Assembly: GCF_916715725.1 (NCBI RefSeq)
Contig: NZ_CAKAPD010000004.1
Location: 102,931 to 166,930, forward strand
Length of the DNA: 64,000 nt
Source of the DNA: an uncultured Rothia sp.
GTDB lineage: Bacteria > Actinomycetota > Actinomycetes > Actinomycetales > Micrococcaceae
Reading direction: 5' to 3'
Below, piece after piece: positions 1-8,378 of the stretch. The notes under the pieces were generated by a model. That model saw nothing but the letters and a program-made list of their open reading frames with translations, made no database searches and was not told the origin of the DNA. The position numbers were made by a program, and so were the translations under genes. How positions within the stretch are numbered: position 1 is the stretch's first letter; each line of letters starts with the position of its first letter.

Positions 1-1240
1 CCTCGTACACCGCGCGGGCGAACTGCGCCCAGTTGATGACCTCGCCGGTGTTCGACACGTTGTAGGTGCCGTATTCCGCGCCCGAGAAGAGCAGGTGCAG
101 AGCAGCAGCTGCCAAATCCTGGGTGAAGGTCGGGCGACCCCACTGGTCGGCGACCACGGACGGGTCGATGCCGCGCTCTGCCAGGGAGGCCATGGTGCCC
201 ACGAAGTTCTTGCCAGCACCGACAACCCAGCTGGTGCGCAGGGTGTAGTGCTTACGCCACGCGGCGGCGGCAACCTCACCGGCTGCCTTGGATGCGCCGT
301 AGACGCTCAGCGGTGCCAAGGGGTGATCCTCCGGGTATTCCTCACCCAGGGGCAGGGAACCGTCAAAGACGTAGTCGGTGGATACGTGTACCAGCGGCAG
401 GTTAGCTTCTTCACAGATGGAGGCAAGAGCGCTCACGCCCAGGGCGTTAGCTGCCCAGGCGTCGCGGCGACCCTCGGGGGTTTCTGCCTGATCCACTGCG
501 GTGTACGCTGCAGCGTTGATGACCGCACGGAAGGAGCGCCAGCGGAATGCGTCGCGCCACTGCTCGGGCTTACCCAGGTCGAGGCGGTCGCGGTCCACAG
601 CCAGGAAGGGTACGTTCTGCTCGGTGAGCTGGCGAACCAGCTCGGTGCCGAGCTGACCGCCCGCGCCAATAATCAGGATCGGGTCGGCTTCCAGGGGCTT
701 AATCTCGTTCAGACGCGGGTGGTTACGGTCCTTCTCAGAGAGCTCAGCCTTCGCCAGGTCGATGGGCCAGTCAATTGCGACGGTCTCATCGGCAAGGTTC
801 AGGAAGCTGTAGCCGGATACTGCGTCCGCCGACCAGTGGTCATTCACCAGGTAGGTGTAGGCGGTGTTCTCTTCCAGGGTCTGGAAGGAGTTGCCCACGC
901 CGCGGGGCACGAAAATTGCGGTGTCCGGGCCCAGCTCAACGGTGACGACCTTGCCGAAGGACTCGCCGGCGCGCAGGTCAACCCACGCACCGAAGATACG
1001 ACCGGTTGCAACAGAAACGTACTTATCCCACGGCTCGGCGTGGATACCACGGGTGGTACCTACCGAAGCGTTGAAGGAAATGTTGTTCTGCACCGGGTTG
1101 AAGTCGGGCAGACCGGCTGCGACCATCTTTTCGCGCTGCCAGTTTTCCTTGAACCAGCCGCGGTTATCGCCGTGAACCGGCAGGTCAATGATGAGCAGGC
1201 CGGGAATCTCGGTTTCAGTAACCTTCAATTCCTTGGTCAT
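1..1240 (-). CDS. rmlCD: Fused dTDP-4-dehydrorhamnose 3,5-epimerase / dTDP-4-dehydrorhamnose reductase, truncated by the window edge
   Basis: The protein carries the last two steps of dTDP-L-rhamnose synthesis in one cytoplasmic chain. From the ATG at 1240 the first ~175 residues look like the RmlC cupin (NNISFN, then TRGIHAEPWDKY, which holds the likely catalytic His). A short linker is followed by a Rossmann start (ILIIGAGGQLGTEL, ~190) and the RmlD-type stretches INAAAYTAVDQAE and VHVSTDYVFDG. About 413 codons are visible; the C-terminus lies outside the window. Its ATG overlaps the rmlB stop by one base (TAATG), so the two are translationally coupled and transcribed leftward. The RmlC half has RGIH where classical RmlC has RGLHxQ, as I recall for other fused forms. 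The assignment is secure; the fusion is read directly from the continuous frame. Confidence 0.93.
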   Translation of the reverse strand, partial: MTKELKVTETEIPGLLIIDLPVHGDNRGWFKENWQREKMVAAGLPDFNPVQNNISFNASVGTTRGIHAEPWDKYVSVATGRIFGAWVDLRAGESFGKVVTVELGPDTAIFVPRGVGNSFQTLEENTAYTYLVNDHWSADAVSGYSFLNLADETVAIDWPIDLAKAELSEKDRNHPRLNEIKPLEADPILIIGAGGQLGTELVRQLTEQNVPFLAVDRDRLDLGKPEQWRDAFRWRSFRAVINAAAYTAVDQAETPEGRRDAWAANALGVSALASICEEANLPLVHVSTDYVFDGSLPLGEEYPEDHPLAPLSVYGASKAAGEVAAAAWRKHYTLRTSWVVGAGKNFVGTMASLAERGIDPSVVADQWGRPTFTQDLAAAALHLLFSGAEYGTYNVSNTGEVINWAQFARAVYE

Positions 1241-2238
1241 TACTGGCCAGCCTTTGCATACTTAGCCTCAACCTCAGCCTTCAGGGGCTCCCACCAGCCG
1301 CGGTTGTCGGTGTACCACTTAATGGTGTCGGCAAGACCGGACTCGAAGTCGGTGAACTTCGGCTCCCAGCCGAGCTCTGCACGCAGGCGGCTACCGTCGA
1401 TTGCGTAACGCAGGTCGTGACCGGGGCGGTCAACCACGTGCTCGAAGTCGTTCTCATCCTTACCCATCAGGCGCAGGATGGTGCGCAGAACGGTGATGTT
1501 GTTCTCTTCGCCGTCTGCACCGATGAGGTAGGTTTCACCAATCTTGCCCTGCTCCAGGATGCGCAGCACAGCAGAAGAGTGGTCGGATGCGTGAATCCAG
1601 TCACGAACGTTCAGACCCTCGCCGTACAGCTTCGGGGTCAGGCCCGAGAGGATGTTAGTGATCTGGCGGGGGATGAACTTCTCGATGTGCTGGTAGGGGC
1701 CGTAGTTGTTGGAGCAGTTAGAGATGGTTGCTTCAATACCGAAGGAGCGGACCCATGCACGCACGAGCAGGTCGGAACCTGCCTTGGTGGAGGAGTAAGG
1801 AGAAGAGGGGTTGTAGGGGGTGGTTTCGGTGAACTTTGCAGGATCGTCCAGCTCGAGGTCGCCGAAGACCTCGTCGGTGGAGATGTGGTGGTAGCGAGTG
1901 CCGTGCTTACGGACTGCTTCCAGAAGGCTGAAAGTACCGATGAGGTTAGTGTGGATGAACGGTTCGGGGTTGGACAGGGAGTTGTCGTTGTGCGATTCCG
2001 CAGCGTAGTGAACGACAGCGTCTGCCTTGCCGACCAGTTCGTCAGCCAGCTCGCGGTCGGCGATGTCGCCTACGACGAGCTTGAAGCGGGATTCAGGAAG
2101 ACCCTCCAAAGACGCAGCATTTGCGGCGTAGGTCATCTTATCCAGCACAGTAATAGTGTGATCAGTGTTATCGATGAGGTGGTGAACAAAGTTCGAACCA
2201 ATAAAACCGGCACCGCCGGTAACAAGAATGTGAGCCAT
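1240..2238 (-). CDS. rmlB: dTDP-glucose 4,6-dehydratase
   Basis: This is the second enzyme of dTDP-L-rhamnose synthesis, making dTDP-4-keto-6-deoxyglucose with bound NAD in the cytoplasm. The 332-residue length is normal. The NAD-binding VTGGAGFIGSNF is at residues 6-17, the catalytic stretch STDEVFGD at about 120, and the YSSTKAGSD (YxxxK) motif at about 150. It is the first gene of a leftward unit with the rmlCD fusion and is divergent from rmlA, 74 bp away. A TAAAAT hexamer (2246-2251) lies 7 nt before the ATG and there is no Shine-Dalgarno, so the message is probably leaderless. Confidence 0.97.
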   Translation of the reverse strand: MAHILVTGGAGFIGSNFVHHLIDNTDHTITVLDKMTYAANAASLEGLPESRFKLVVGDIADRELADELVGKADAVVHYAAESHNDNSLSNPEPFIHTNLIGTFSLLEAVRKHGTRYHHISTDEVFGDLELDDPAKFTETTPYNPSSPYSSTKAGSDLLVRAWVRSFGIEATISNCSNNYGPYQHIEKFIPRQITNILSGLTPKLYGEGLNVRDWIHASDHSSAVLRILEQGKIGETYLIGADGEENNITVLRTILRLMGKDENDFEHVVDRPGHDLRYAIDGSRLRAELGWEPKFTDFESGLADTIKWYTDNRGWWEPLKAEVEAKYAKAGQ

Positions 2239-2245
2239 ACGGTAG

Positions 2246-2251
2246 ATTTTA
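2246..2251 (-). promoter_or_regulatory. Putative -10 element of a leaderless rmlB transcript
   Basis: TAAAAT read on the minus strand ends 7 nt before the rmlB ATG. A start site at the usual distance would fall on or next to the start codon. No purine-rich ribosome-binding site lies between. No clear -35 element was found. Confidence 0.5.
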
Positions 2252-2312
2252 CCTGGCTAAACGGTGATTTTTATGCCTCAACAACGAGATAAACATGACA
2301 CAATAAGAAGTT

Positions 2313-3173
2313 ATGAAGGGAATTATTCTTGCCGGCGGTACCGGAAGCCGTTTGCACCCTATCACTCAGGGTATTAGCAAGCAGCTCACTCCGGTCTATG
2401 ACAAGCCGATGATTTACTACCCGCTGTCCACTCTCATGCTGGCGGGTATCCGCGATATTTTGATTATTACCACTCCTGCCGATCAGGAGCAGTTCCAGCG
2501 ATTGCTCGGTGACGGTTCCCGTTTCGGTATTAATCTCGAATACAAGGTGCAGCCTTCTCCGGATGGCCTGGCACAGGCATTCATTCTGGGTGCTGACTTT
2601 ATTGGTAACGACCCTGTAGCACTCGTGCTCGGTGACAATATCTTCTACGGCCCCGGCCTGGGTACTCAGCTTGCCACCTACGAGCAGAAGGACGGCGCAA
2701 CCGTCTTCGCTTACCGGGTTGCTGACCCTCGCGCCTACGGTGTGGTGGAATTCGATGAGAACTTCAACGCGCTGTCTATCGAAGAGAAGCCCGAGAACCC
2801 CAAGAGCGACTACGCAATTCCGGGTCTGTACTTCTACGACTCGAAGGTTGTAGAGTATGCACGTCAGATTAAGCCTTCTCCGCGCGGTGAGTTGGAAATC
2901 ACTGACCTTAACCGCGTCTACCTGGAACAGGGTAAACTGAAGGTTGAGGTTCTGCCTCGTGGCACTGCGTGGCTCGATACCGGAACCTTTGATTCACTCG
3001 CTGATGCCACTAACTTCATCCGCACCGTTCAGAGCCGTCAGGGCCTGTCAGTTGGTTGCCCGGAGGAAATTGCGTGGCGCCACGGCTGGCTCTCCGATGA
3101 TCAGTTGCGCGACATCGCTACCCCCCTCGTCAAGAGCGGCTACGGTAGCTACCTGCTCGGATTGCTCCGCTAA
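2313..3173 (+). CDS. rmlA: Glucose-1-phosphate thymidylyltransferase
   Basis: It makes dTDP-glucose from glucose-1-phosphate and dTTP, the entry step to dTDP-rhamnose. The nucleotide-binding LAGGTGSRLHPIT is at residues 6-18. LGDNIFYG and EEKPENPKS, typical of RmlA, follow, and the C-terminus WLDTGTFDSL is conserved. The 286 residues match the family. It is divergent from rmlB, so all four rhamnose activities are present at one locus. CACAAT lies 8 nt before the ATG, and AAGAAG overlaps the same spacer, so both leaderless and weakly led translation are possible. Confidence 0.97.
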   Translation: MKGIILAGGTGSRLHPITQGISKQLTPVYDKPMIYYPLSTLMLAGIRDILIITTPADQEQFQRLLGDGSRFGINLEYKVQPSPDGLAQAFILGADFIGNDPVALVLGDNIFYGPGLGTQLATYEQKDGATVFAYRVADPRAYGVVEFDENFNALSIEEKPENPKSDYAIPGLYFYDSKVVEYARQIKPSPRGELEITDLNRVYLEQGKLKVEVLPRGTAWLDTGTFDSLADATNFIRTVQSRQGLSVGCPEEIAWRHGWLSDDQLRDIATPLVKSGYGSYLLGLLR

Positions 3174-3257
3174 TAACCCACCAGGGGATCTTCGTATCCC
3201 TTCACCGCCTGCAACAACACTCCACGTTGCAGGTACACTAACTCAAACTTTCTGGAG

Positions 3258-3263
3258 TATTCT
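3258..3263 (+). promoter_or_regulatory. Putative -10 element just before the tyrosine kinase start
   Basis: TATTCT is separated by 7 nt (CACTACC) from the ATG at 3271. The only purine run, GGAG, lies further upstream and overlaps the hexamer. This spacing suggests a leaderless message with its own promoter in the 97-bp rmlA-kinase gap. Confidence 0.45.
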
Positions 3264-3270
3264 CACTACC

Positions 3271-4743
3271 ATGACCATTTTGGAATTTTTCCGCACCACG
3301 AGGGCTAACCTCTGGCTGCTGATTATTGGCATCGTTGTCGGTGCCGCAGCGGGCTTCGGCTATGCATCACTGCAGCCGAAGGTCTACGCCGCGTCCTCCT
3401 CGGGCTACGTGACCGTGGGCGAATCCGGTACGGTGGATGTTCTCTCTGGCTCTACAGCCGCTAAGGAGCGCGCTCGCTCCTATGCAGCTATCGTCTCCTC
3501 TGAGGCCGTGGCACAGAAGATTAAGCAGAACAACCCCGAATTATCGATGACCACCGGTCAAATTCGCGGTAGCCTCACCGCAACTGCAGGTGAAAACGCT
3601 GCACTGATTACCGTGAGCGCTAAGGCTTCTTCCCCGAAGAATGCACAGTTGCTTGCTAACGGTGCATTGCAGGCTACTGCCGACTACATCAAGGAAATTG
3701 AGCAGAACCCCGGTAACGCTCAGGCTCTGGTGAACGGCGAAAACACCGGCGCAACCCCGACCGGTGGCAACACCGTTCGCGTGATTCCGCTGAATAACGC
3801 GAGCGTGAACCCGCCGCTGGTAGCTCCGAACTACCAGCAGAACGTGCTCATCGGTGCTGGCACCGGTTTGGTTCTGGTCTACGCGGCAATCTTCCTGCGC
3901 CGTGCACTGGATCAGCGCATCCGTACCCGTGACGACGCTACCAAGGCAACCGGCGCAAGCGTCCTCGGTGTTCTGCCCGTCAGTGACGACCTGAACGAAG
4001 ACAACATCGTTAAGGGCGACACCGACGACCACATCGCTCAGGAATCCATTCGTCAGTTGCGCACCAACCTGCGCTTCGTGAACGTTGACACTCCCCCGCG
4101 TTCGTTCATCGTCACCTCCGCGGTGCCCGGTGAAGGTAAGTCGACCGTGTCGCTGTCGCTGGCTCGCGCAATGGCTGATGCGGGTTCACCCGTCATCCTC
4201 ATTGACGCCGACCTCCGCCGCCCGACTGTGGCTAAGAAGCTGAAGCTGGACGCTAAGGTTGGTCTGACCCAGGTTCTGGCTGGCCAGGTTGAGATTGCTA
4301 ACGCTGTGCACCAGCTTGGTGAGTCGAACCTCTTCGTCCTGCCTGCAGGCCGTATCCCCCCGAACCCCTCCGAACTTCTGGGCTCGGATAAGATGCGCCA
4401 GCTGATTAACGAACTCTCCGAAGAGTTCATCGTGGTCGTCGACGTTCCGCCGCTGCTGCCCGTGACCGACGCTTCGTTGCTCTCCCACTCCGTGGATGGC
4501 GTGATTCTCGTTGGTTCTATCGGCCGAAGCCACCGTGAACAGATGACTGAAGCTTCCAACATCCTGAAGAAGGTCAACGCTAACCTCCTCGGTATGGTTC
4601 TGAACCGTGCTCCCCGTAAGGGTCTGGGTAACTCCTACTACGGCTTCGGTTACGCAAGTGCCTACGTTGGCTATGCAACCTACTACGGTTACGGCAAGGA
4701 AGGCGACAAGAAGTCGTCAAAGAAGTCCTCGACCAAGAAGTAA
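3271..4743 (+). CDS. Polysaccharide co-polymerase / BY-type tyrosine autokinase
   Basis: This 490-residue membrane protein probably controls chain length and export of a surface polysaccharide by cycles of tyrosine phosphorylation. An N-terminal Wzz-like part has a transmembrane helix at about 10-32 (LWLLIIGIVVGAAAGFGYA) and a second at about 190-210 (VLIGAGTGLVLVYAAIFL), with the external loop between them. The cytoplasmic kinase has Walker A (GEGKST, ~287-292), Walker A' (ILIDADLRRPT) and Walker B (VVVDVPP). The C-terminal tail has a tyrosine cluster (NSYYGFGYASAYVGYATYY) for autophosphorylation and ends in a Lys/Ser run. Kinase and co-polymerase are fused, as in Proteobacteria and many actinobacteria. 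An upstream in-frame extension to 2944 only overlaps rmlA and was not used. The LMW phosphatase at 25790 is its likely antagonist. Confidence 0.92.
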   Translation: MTILEFFRTTRANLWLLIIGIVVGAAAGFGYASLQPKVYAASSSGYVTVGESGTVDVLSGSTAAKERARSYAAIVSSEAVAQKIKQNNPELSMTTGQIRGSLTATAGENAALITVSAKASSPKNAQLLANGALQATADYIKEIEQNPGNAQALVNGENTGATPTGGNTVRVIPLNNASVNPPLVAPNYQQNVLIGAGTGLVLVYAAIFLRRALDQRIRTRDDATKATGASVLGVLPVSDDLNEDNIVKGDTDDHIAQESIRQLRTNLRFVNVDTPPRSFIVTSAVPGEGKSTVSLSLARAMADAGSPVILIDADLRRPTVAKKLKLDAKVGLTQVLAGQVEIANAVHQLGESNLFVLPAGRIPPNPSELLGSDKMRQLINELSEEFIVVVDVPPLLPVTDASLLSHSVDGVILVGSIGRSHREQMTEASNILKKVNANLLGMVLNRAPRKGLGNSYYGFGYASAYVGYATYYGYGKEGDKKSSKKSSTKK

Positions 4744-4782
4744 TAACGTAATAAGCGCCCTAAAACATAGGGAGCGACTTAG

Positions 4783-4815
4783 GGCGGGATGGGCAGTTTT
4801 TCTGCCCGTCCCGCC
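4783..4815 (+). terminator. Hairpin terminator after the tyrosine kinase gene
   Basis: A 14-bp perfect GC-rich stem (GGCGGGATGGGCAG and its complement) encloses a TTTTT loop. No long U tract follows. It separates the kinase from the next gene, which therefore probably has its own promoter: TATACT at 4817-4822 follows directly. Confidence 0.6.
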
Positions 4816-4854
4816 TTATACTTATCTGGTATACATGTGCACCGAAAGGCTATT

Positions 4855-5712
4855 GTGACCACTCACTCACCCAATACGCCGGAGCCGCAGACCACTCCTC
4901 TTGCGGCACGGATTCGGCTTGCGCACGCCTACTTCCAGCGAATTGCCGACATGCACTCCATCGATATTATGCATGTCAAAGGCTACGCTTTCTCCCAGGA
5001 AATTTACCGCAAAGGCAGGTACAGTTCCGATGCCGACCTGCTGGTCCGTCCCTCTCACGTGGACCGCTTTGTAGAGATCCTTTTGGCAGATGGATGGCGT
5101 ATCCAAGCCCATTTCGAGACAGGCTCCGTGTTCGAACACGCGATGACGCTCTACCACGCTTCATGGGGTCTGACCGATATTCATCGTTTCTTCCCCGGTC
5201 TTGGACGCCACGGCGATTATGAGAAGGCTTTTGAACGCGTCTGGGCGGCACGCAAGACCCGTATGATTGCTCACCGTCCCTGCGTTGTCCCCAGTGATTT
5301 GGACGCGCGTCTTCTCGTGGTGCTTCACCGCGCCCGCGCAGCATCACGCTACAGCGCAGATATTAACTATCTGGTCTCTCTGCTCTCGTACAGCGATTGG
5401 CAGCGCCTGCGAGCCCGCGCGGAGGAGCTTGACTCATCCCTGGCGTATAGCGCGGCTATGGGCGGCTTGGAGCAGTACCGTGACGACCGCGACTACCTGC
5501 TGTGGCTGTCTGTCTCTCAGGACGTCCCCCACTATATTCAGTGGGTTGGGCGCCTGCAGGCGGCGACCACCCTGCACGATAAGCTACGCACCCTCAAAAA
5601 TATTTTCTTCGTGAATAAGGACCACTTGGCGATGCAGCTGGGACGTACCCCCACCAAGGCTGAAATTCGTGCCAAGTTCTTTGAACGTTTCGGAATCAAG
5701 GTGAAAAAATGA
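4855..5712 (+). CDS. Nucleotidyltransferase-fold protein of the NTP_transf_5 type
   Basis: The protein is probably a minimal nucleotidyltransferase-fold enzyme (PF14907 type) of unknown substrate. The signature is KGYAFSQEIYRKGRYSSDADLLV (residues ~43-65): the KG, the R and the D-x-D-L-L-V strand are the conserved elements, and D-A-D would bind metal. The remaining half is helical with many Arg and Asp. The length is 285 residues. GTG 4855 is chosen because GAAAGG lies 5 nt upstream; a longer in-frame version from 4789 would begin in the terminator hairpin. Its stop overlaps the next ATG (ATGA), so it is coupled to the PqqD-like gene. I recall this family accompanying PqqD-like genes in polysaccharide clusters, but no biochemical role is known to me. 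Confidence 0.75.
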   Translation: MTTHSPNTPEPQTTPLAARIRLAHAYFQRIADMHSIDIMHVKGYAFSQEIYRKGRYSSDADLLVRPSHVDRFVEILLADGWRIQAHFETGSVFEHAMTLYHASWGLTDIHRFFPGLGRHGDYEKAFERVWAARKTRMIAHRPCVVPSDLDARLLVVLHRARAASRYSADINYLVSLLSYSDWQRLRARAEELDSSLAYSAAMGGLEQYRDDRDYLLWLSVSQDVPHYIQWVGRLQAATTLHDKLRTLKNIFFVNKDHLAMQLGRTPTKAEIRAKFFERFGIKVKK

Positions 5713-6017
5713 GCAACCCGGTAGATTCCCTCCAGACCGTCTACGGTATCCCCGAGAACATCGCGTACGTTCATTCTGAAGAGTTCGCTAAGTACTCCCC
5801 CACAGCAACGTATCTTGCAAATCTTGCCAATGGTGAGCTGTCTGTTCTTCAGGATTCTGCCTCCATTATTTGGAGTATCTTTGAGGACCCAATGTCTCTA
5901 CAGGAAGCTATCGATTTGCTCTGCGAAATGTATGAACAGCCCGTAGAGACCATGGGACCGCAGATCGAGGGGTTTATCCCCGAGCTGCTAGCCAAGGGGC
6001 TCCTAGAAGCCCGCTAG
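5709..6017 (+). CDS. PqqD-like peptide-recognition (RRE-fold) protein
   Basis: This small 102-residue protein resembles PqqD/RRE domains, which in RiPP pathways bind the leader peptide and present it to the modifying enzyme. The pattern YLANLANGELSVLQDSAS (the strand turn LxxGxxxxLxxxx), IWSIFEDPMSLQEAIDLL, and a C-terminal helix with FIPELLAKGLLE is the usual PqqD arrangement. It overlaps the nucleotidyltransferase gene by 4 nt and ends before a strong bidirectional terminator. No radical SAM enzyme, HprK-like kinase, protease or obvious precursor peptide lies beside it. What it binds here is unknown; a protein partner in the glycan pathway is possible. Confidence 0.72.
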   Translation: MSNPVDSLQTVYGIPENIAYVHSEEFAKYSPTATYLANLANGELSVLQDSASIIWSIFEDPMSLQEAIDLLCEMYEQPVETMGPQIEGFIPELLAKGLLEAR

Positions 6018-6034
6018 GCCTCCCAGAAGACACA

Positions 6035-6084
6035 AAGAAGGCGGGGCGGTAGAAACTATAAAGTTTCTACCGCCCCGCCTTCTT
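6035..6084. terminator. Bidirectional terminator between convergent units
   Basis: A 23-bp near-perfect stem (6035-6057 and 6062-6084) with a 4-nt loop separates the rightward PqqD-like gene from the end of the leftward glycan operon. Confidence 0.85.
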
Positions 6085-6105
6085 CTATGAGCAGCCTAGC
6101 TCTTT

Positions 6106-7353
6106 TTAGTCTTCGGGCAGAGCCTGCACGTACGTCTTTAGACGGCTAATGAAACGAGCCTCCGAGAAACCGTCAACGTGCTCGCGGATATAGTCAGCGT
6201 CCCAGTCAGTCGGGTTGAAAGCCTTGAGAGCTTCCACCAGCTGCTCCACGGTCGGCTGGTTGATGAACATGCCGGTCTTGCCCTCCTGGATGGTGTCCAG
6301 GAAGCCGCCCGCACGGTACGCAATCACAGCCTTACCGCTGGCGCCAGCCTCCAACGGAGTAATACCGAAGTCTTCATAGGAGATAGCCAGCAGAGCCAGA
6401 CAGTGCCGGTACGCGTAACGCAGCTGGGCGTCCGAAATGCCAGAAACGATACGAACAGTGGGGCCTGCAAGCGCTTCAAGGCGTTCCTTTTCCGGGCCGC
6501 GACCAACCACCAGCAGCTTCTTACCCAACTCATTGCAGGCTTCAACAGCCTTATCAACATTCTTGTAGGGCAGCAGGCGAGAAACGATCAGGAAATAATC
6601 GTCCGATTCGGTGAACTCTTCCAGGCCCGGGATAGGCTCAACCGGTGCGGTGGTGTCTACCGAGTGCGGCGGGAAGAAAATCGGAACGTCCTTCTTACCG
6701 TAGACATTCTCAATACGCTTCTTAATGACGCTCGCATTCGCCACATACACAGCCGAGCGGTGAGCAGCCCAGTGATCCCACAGCATCAGTGCAGGACGCA
6801 AGGTCTTCAGCAACAGCGGCACGGGACCGGTGCTCTTCTCGCCCAGGTACTGATCGCTCAAGTACAGCCATCGCGCCGGCGAATGGCAGTAAATGAACTT
6901 GCGGCCGGCGAAGTTGAAGCCGTGCGCCCAACCGGTCGTCGATACCACAGCGCGCTCAGCCGGTACCTTCAGGAAAGAAGAAGCAATCGGCAGAATTGGC
7001 AGAGCCATGCGGTGGTTACGACGTAGGTAACCAATCTTGTTCAGCGGGCTGGTGATGATTTTCGCATCTTTGAACTCCGGGAAGGTGCCCTCCGGGTCGT
7101 ACAAAGTCGTGTAAATCGGTGCGTCAGGGAATGCACGATGCATTGCCAGCACAACACGCTCCGCACCGCCACGCTGAGTCAGGTAGTCGTGGGCAATTGC
7201 TATCTCTTCAGTAGCCTCAGGCTTGACCAGCGGCACGTAACGGCGCGCCAGATGGGCAAGCTTCTTGAGGCTCTTCGGGATATCCGCGAGCACCGCGTCA
7301 GGGTTCTTCGGCCCGGTAAACGGAGCGGAGGTCAAGAGCTGAGTGAGTGACAT
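6106..7353 (-). CDS. GT4-type glycosyltransferase
   Basis: This is a GT-B retaining glycosyltransferase (415 residues), the last gene of the leftward operon. After an ~45-residue leader the N-domain starts at AIAHDYLTQRGGAERVV, typical of this family. The C-domain has VSRLLPYKNVDKAVEA, GRGPEKERLEAL, and the nucleotide-sugar loop ISYEDFGITPLEAGASGKAVIAY, with the E-x7-E pair. The donor and acceptor cannot be read from sequence. It follows the GT2 gene at 7366 by 12 bp with an AGGAGGA-like site before its ATG. Confidence 0.9.
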   Translation of the reverse strand: MSLTQLLTSAPFTGPKNPDAVLADIPKSLKKLAHLARRYVPLVKPEATEEIAIAHDYLTQRGGAERVVLAMHRAFPDAPIYTTLYDPEGTFPEFKDAKIITSPLNKIGYLRRNHRMALPILPIASSFLKVPAERAVVSTTGWAHGFNFAGRKFIYCHSPARWLYLSDQYLGEKSTGPVPLLLKTLRPALMLWDHWAAHRSAVYVANASVIKKRIENVYGKKDVPIFFPPHSVDTTAPVEPIPGLEEFTESDDYFLIVSRLLPYKNVDKAVEACNELGKKLLVVGRGPEKERLEALAGPTVRIVSGISDAQLRYAYRHCLALLAISYEDFGITPLEAGASGKAVIAYRAGGFLDTIQEGKTGMFINQPTVEQLVEALKAFNPTDWDADYIREHVDGFSEARFISRLKTYVQALPED

Positions 7354-7365
7354 TTTCTTTTCCTC

Positions 7366-8313
7366 CTAAAAGACTTTCTGAGCACGCTCAGGGTAGTGAA
7401 TACCGGCGTAAGATGCAGCCTCAACCTGCAGTGCCACAAGCTTCTCAGCGGCCTTAGCGGGCAGCTTCAGCAGAATCTTATCGCTCGCATCGCCCAGAGC
7501 CTTAATGGTCTTCTCCGTGGTGAAACGAGCGAGGGTCTTGACCAGCAAACCCCACGGACCCGTCGGATTCGGGGCGGGGTGTGCTTCTTCACCATGCTTA
7601 CGCACGAAGATAGTGCGGGCAGAACCCGAGTGCAGGGCACGCAGGGCACGCACAGCAGTGGTGGTAGCCTCGGCGTAGTGCTTGACCTCAACCTCATCAG
7701 AGATGATGATGCGGCCACCAGCGTCATGAACCATTTTGCCCATGTCTACGTCTTCCCAGCCGTAGAGACGGTACGCGGGGTCGTAGCCGCCAGTACGCTC
7801 AAAGTACTCCGCAGAGATAGAAGAGTTACCGTTCCAGTACAGCCAACGGCCTTCTTCAGCTACACTGAGGGCGCCCTCTTTGAATCGAGCATCGCGGAAG
7901 TTACCGTACACACGAGAGTAGGGAGTGTCCGGGTACACGTTCTTCAAGGTACCAATCACACCGTCATAATCACGGTGCAGGCGGATCTGCGCCTCGACGT
8001 AGTCGGATGCCGGCTCAAGATCGTCATCGCAACGGATGAGGACATCCGCATCAGCCGCACGGTGGCCAGCGTTCAGCGCAGCCACGCGGCCACGGTTCTC
8101 CTCGAAAACGATCTTGGTCAGGTTCAGCTTGCCTTCGGCAATGTAGCGGTCAAGCACAGCTTCACTGTTATCGATATCGCCGTCGAGGACCACGATAACT
8201 TGGAAGTCCTTCTCGGTCTGGGCGGCAAGCGCATCCAGCGGGTAGTGCAGAATATCTGCACCACCGCGAGACGGAATGATAACCGCAGCCTTGTAGCGGT
8301 GAGTAGTCGTCAT
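7366..8313 (-). CDS. GT2-type glycosyltransferase
   Basis: This is an inverting GT-A enzyme (315 residues) acting at the membrane face. AVIIPSRGGADILHYPLDAL at the N-terminus and IVVLDGD form the nucleotide-binding fold. RCDDDLEP holds the metal-binding Asp residues (~93-100), and GGYDPAYRLYGWEDVDMG contains the acceptor-side ED pair. It is inside the leftward operon with 65 bp to the upstream GT. The sugar specificity is unknown. Confidence 0.9.
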   Translation of the reverse strand: MTTTHRYKAAVIIPSRGGADILHYPLDALAAQTEKDFQVIVVLDGDIDNSEAVLDRYIAEGKLNLTKIVFEENRGRVAALNAGHRAADADVLIRCDDDLEPASDYVEAQIRLHRDYDGVIGTLKNVYPDTPYSRVYGNFRDARFKEGALSVAEEGRWLYWNGNSSISAEYFERTGGYDPAYRLYGWEDVDMGKMVHDAGGRIIISDEVEVKHYAEATTTAVRALRALHSGSARTIFVRKHGEEAHPAPNPTGPWGLLVKTLARFTTEKTIKALGDASDKILLKLPAKAAEKLVALQVEAASYAGIHYPERAQKVF

Positions 8314-8378
8314 AATTTTCCTTCGGGGTTTGAGTGAGAGGATATCCGTTGGGAATGGCCTATACGTTTAGAGGCACC

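Noticed and set aside
95..1408. A plus-strand frame of 437 codons opposite rmlCD and the 3' end of rmlB
   Set aside because: It lies opposite the clear RmlC/RmlD coding frame and has no family likeness.
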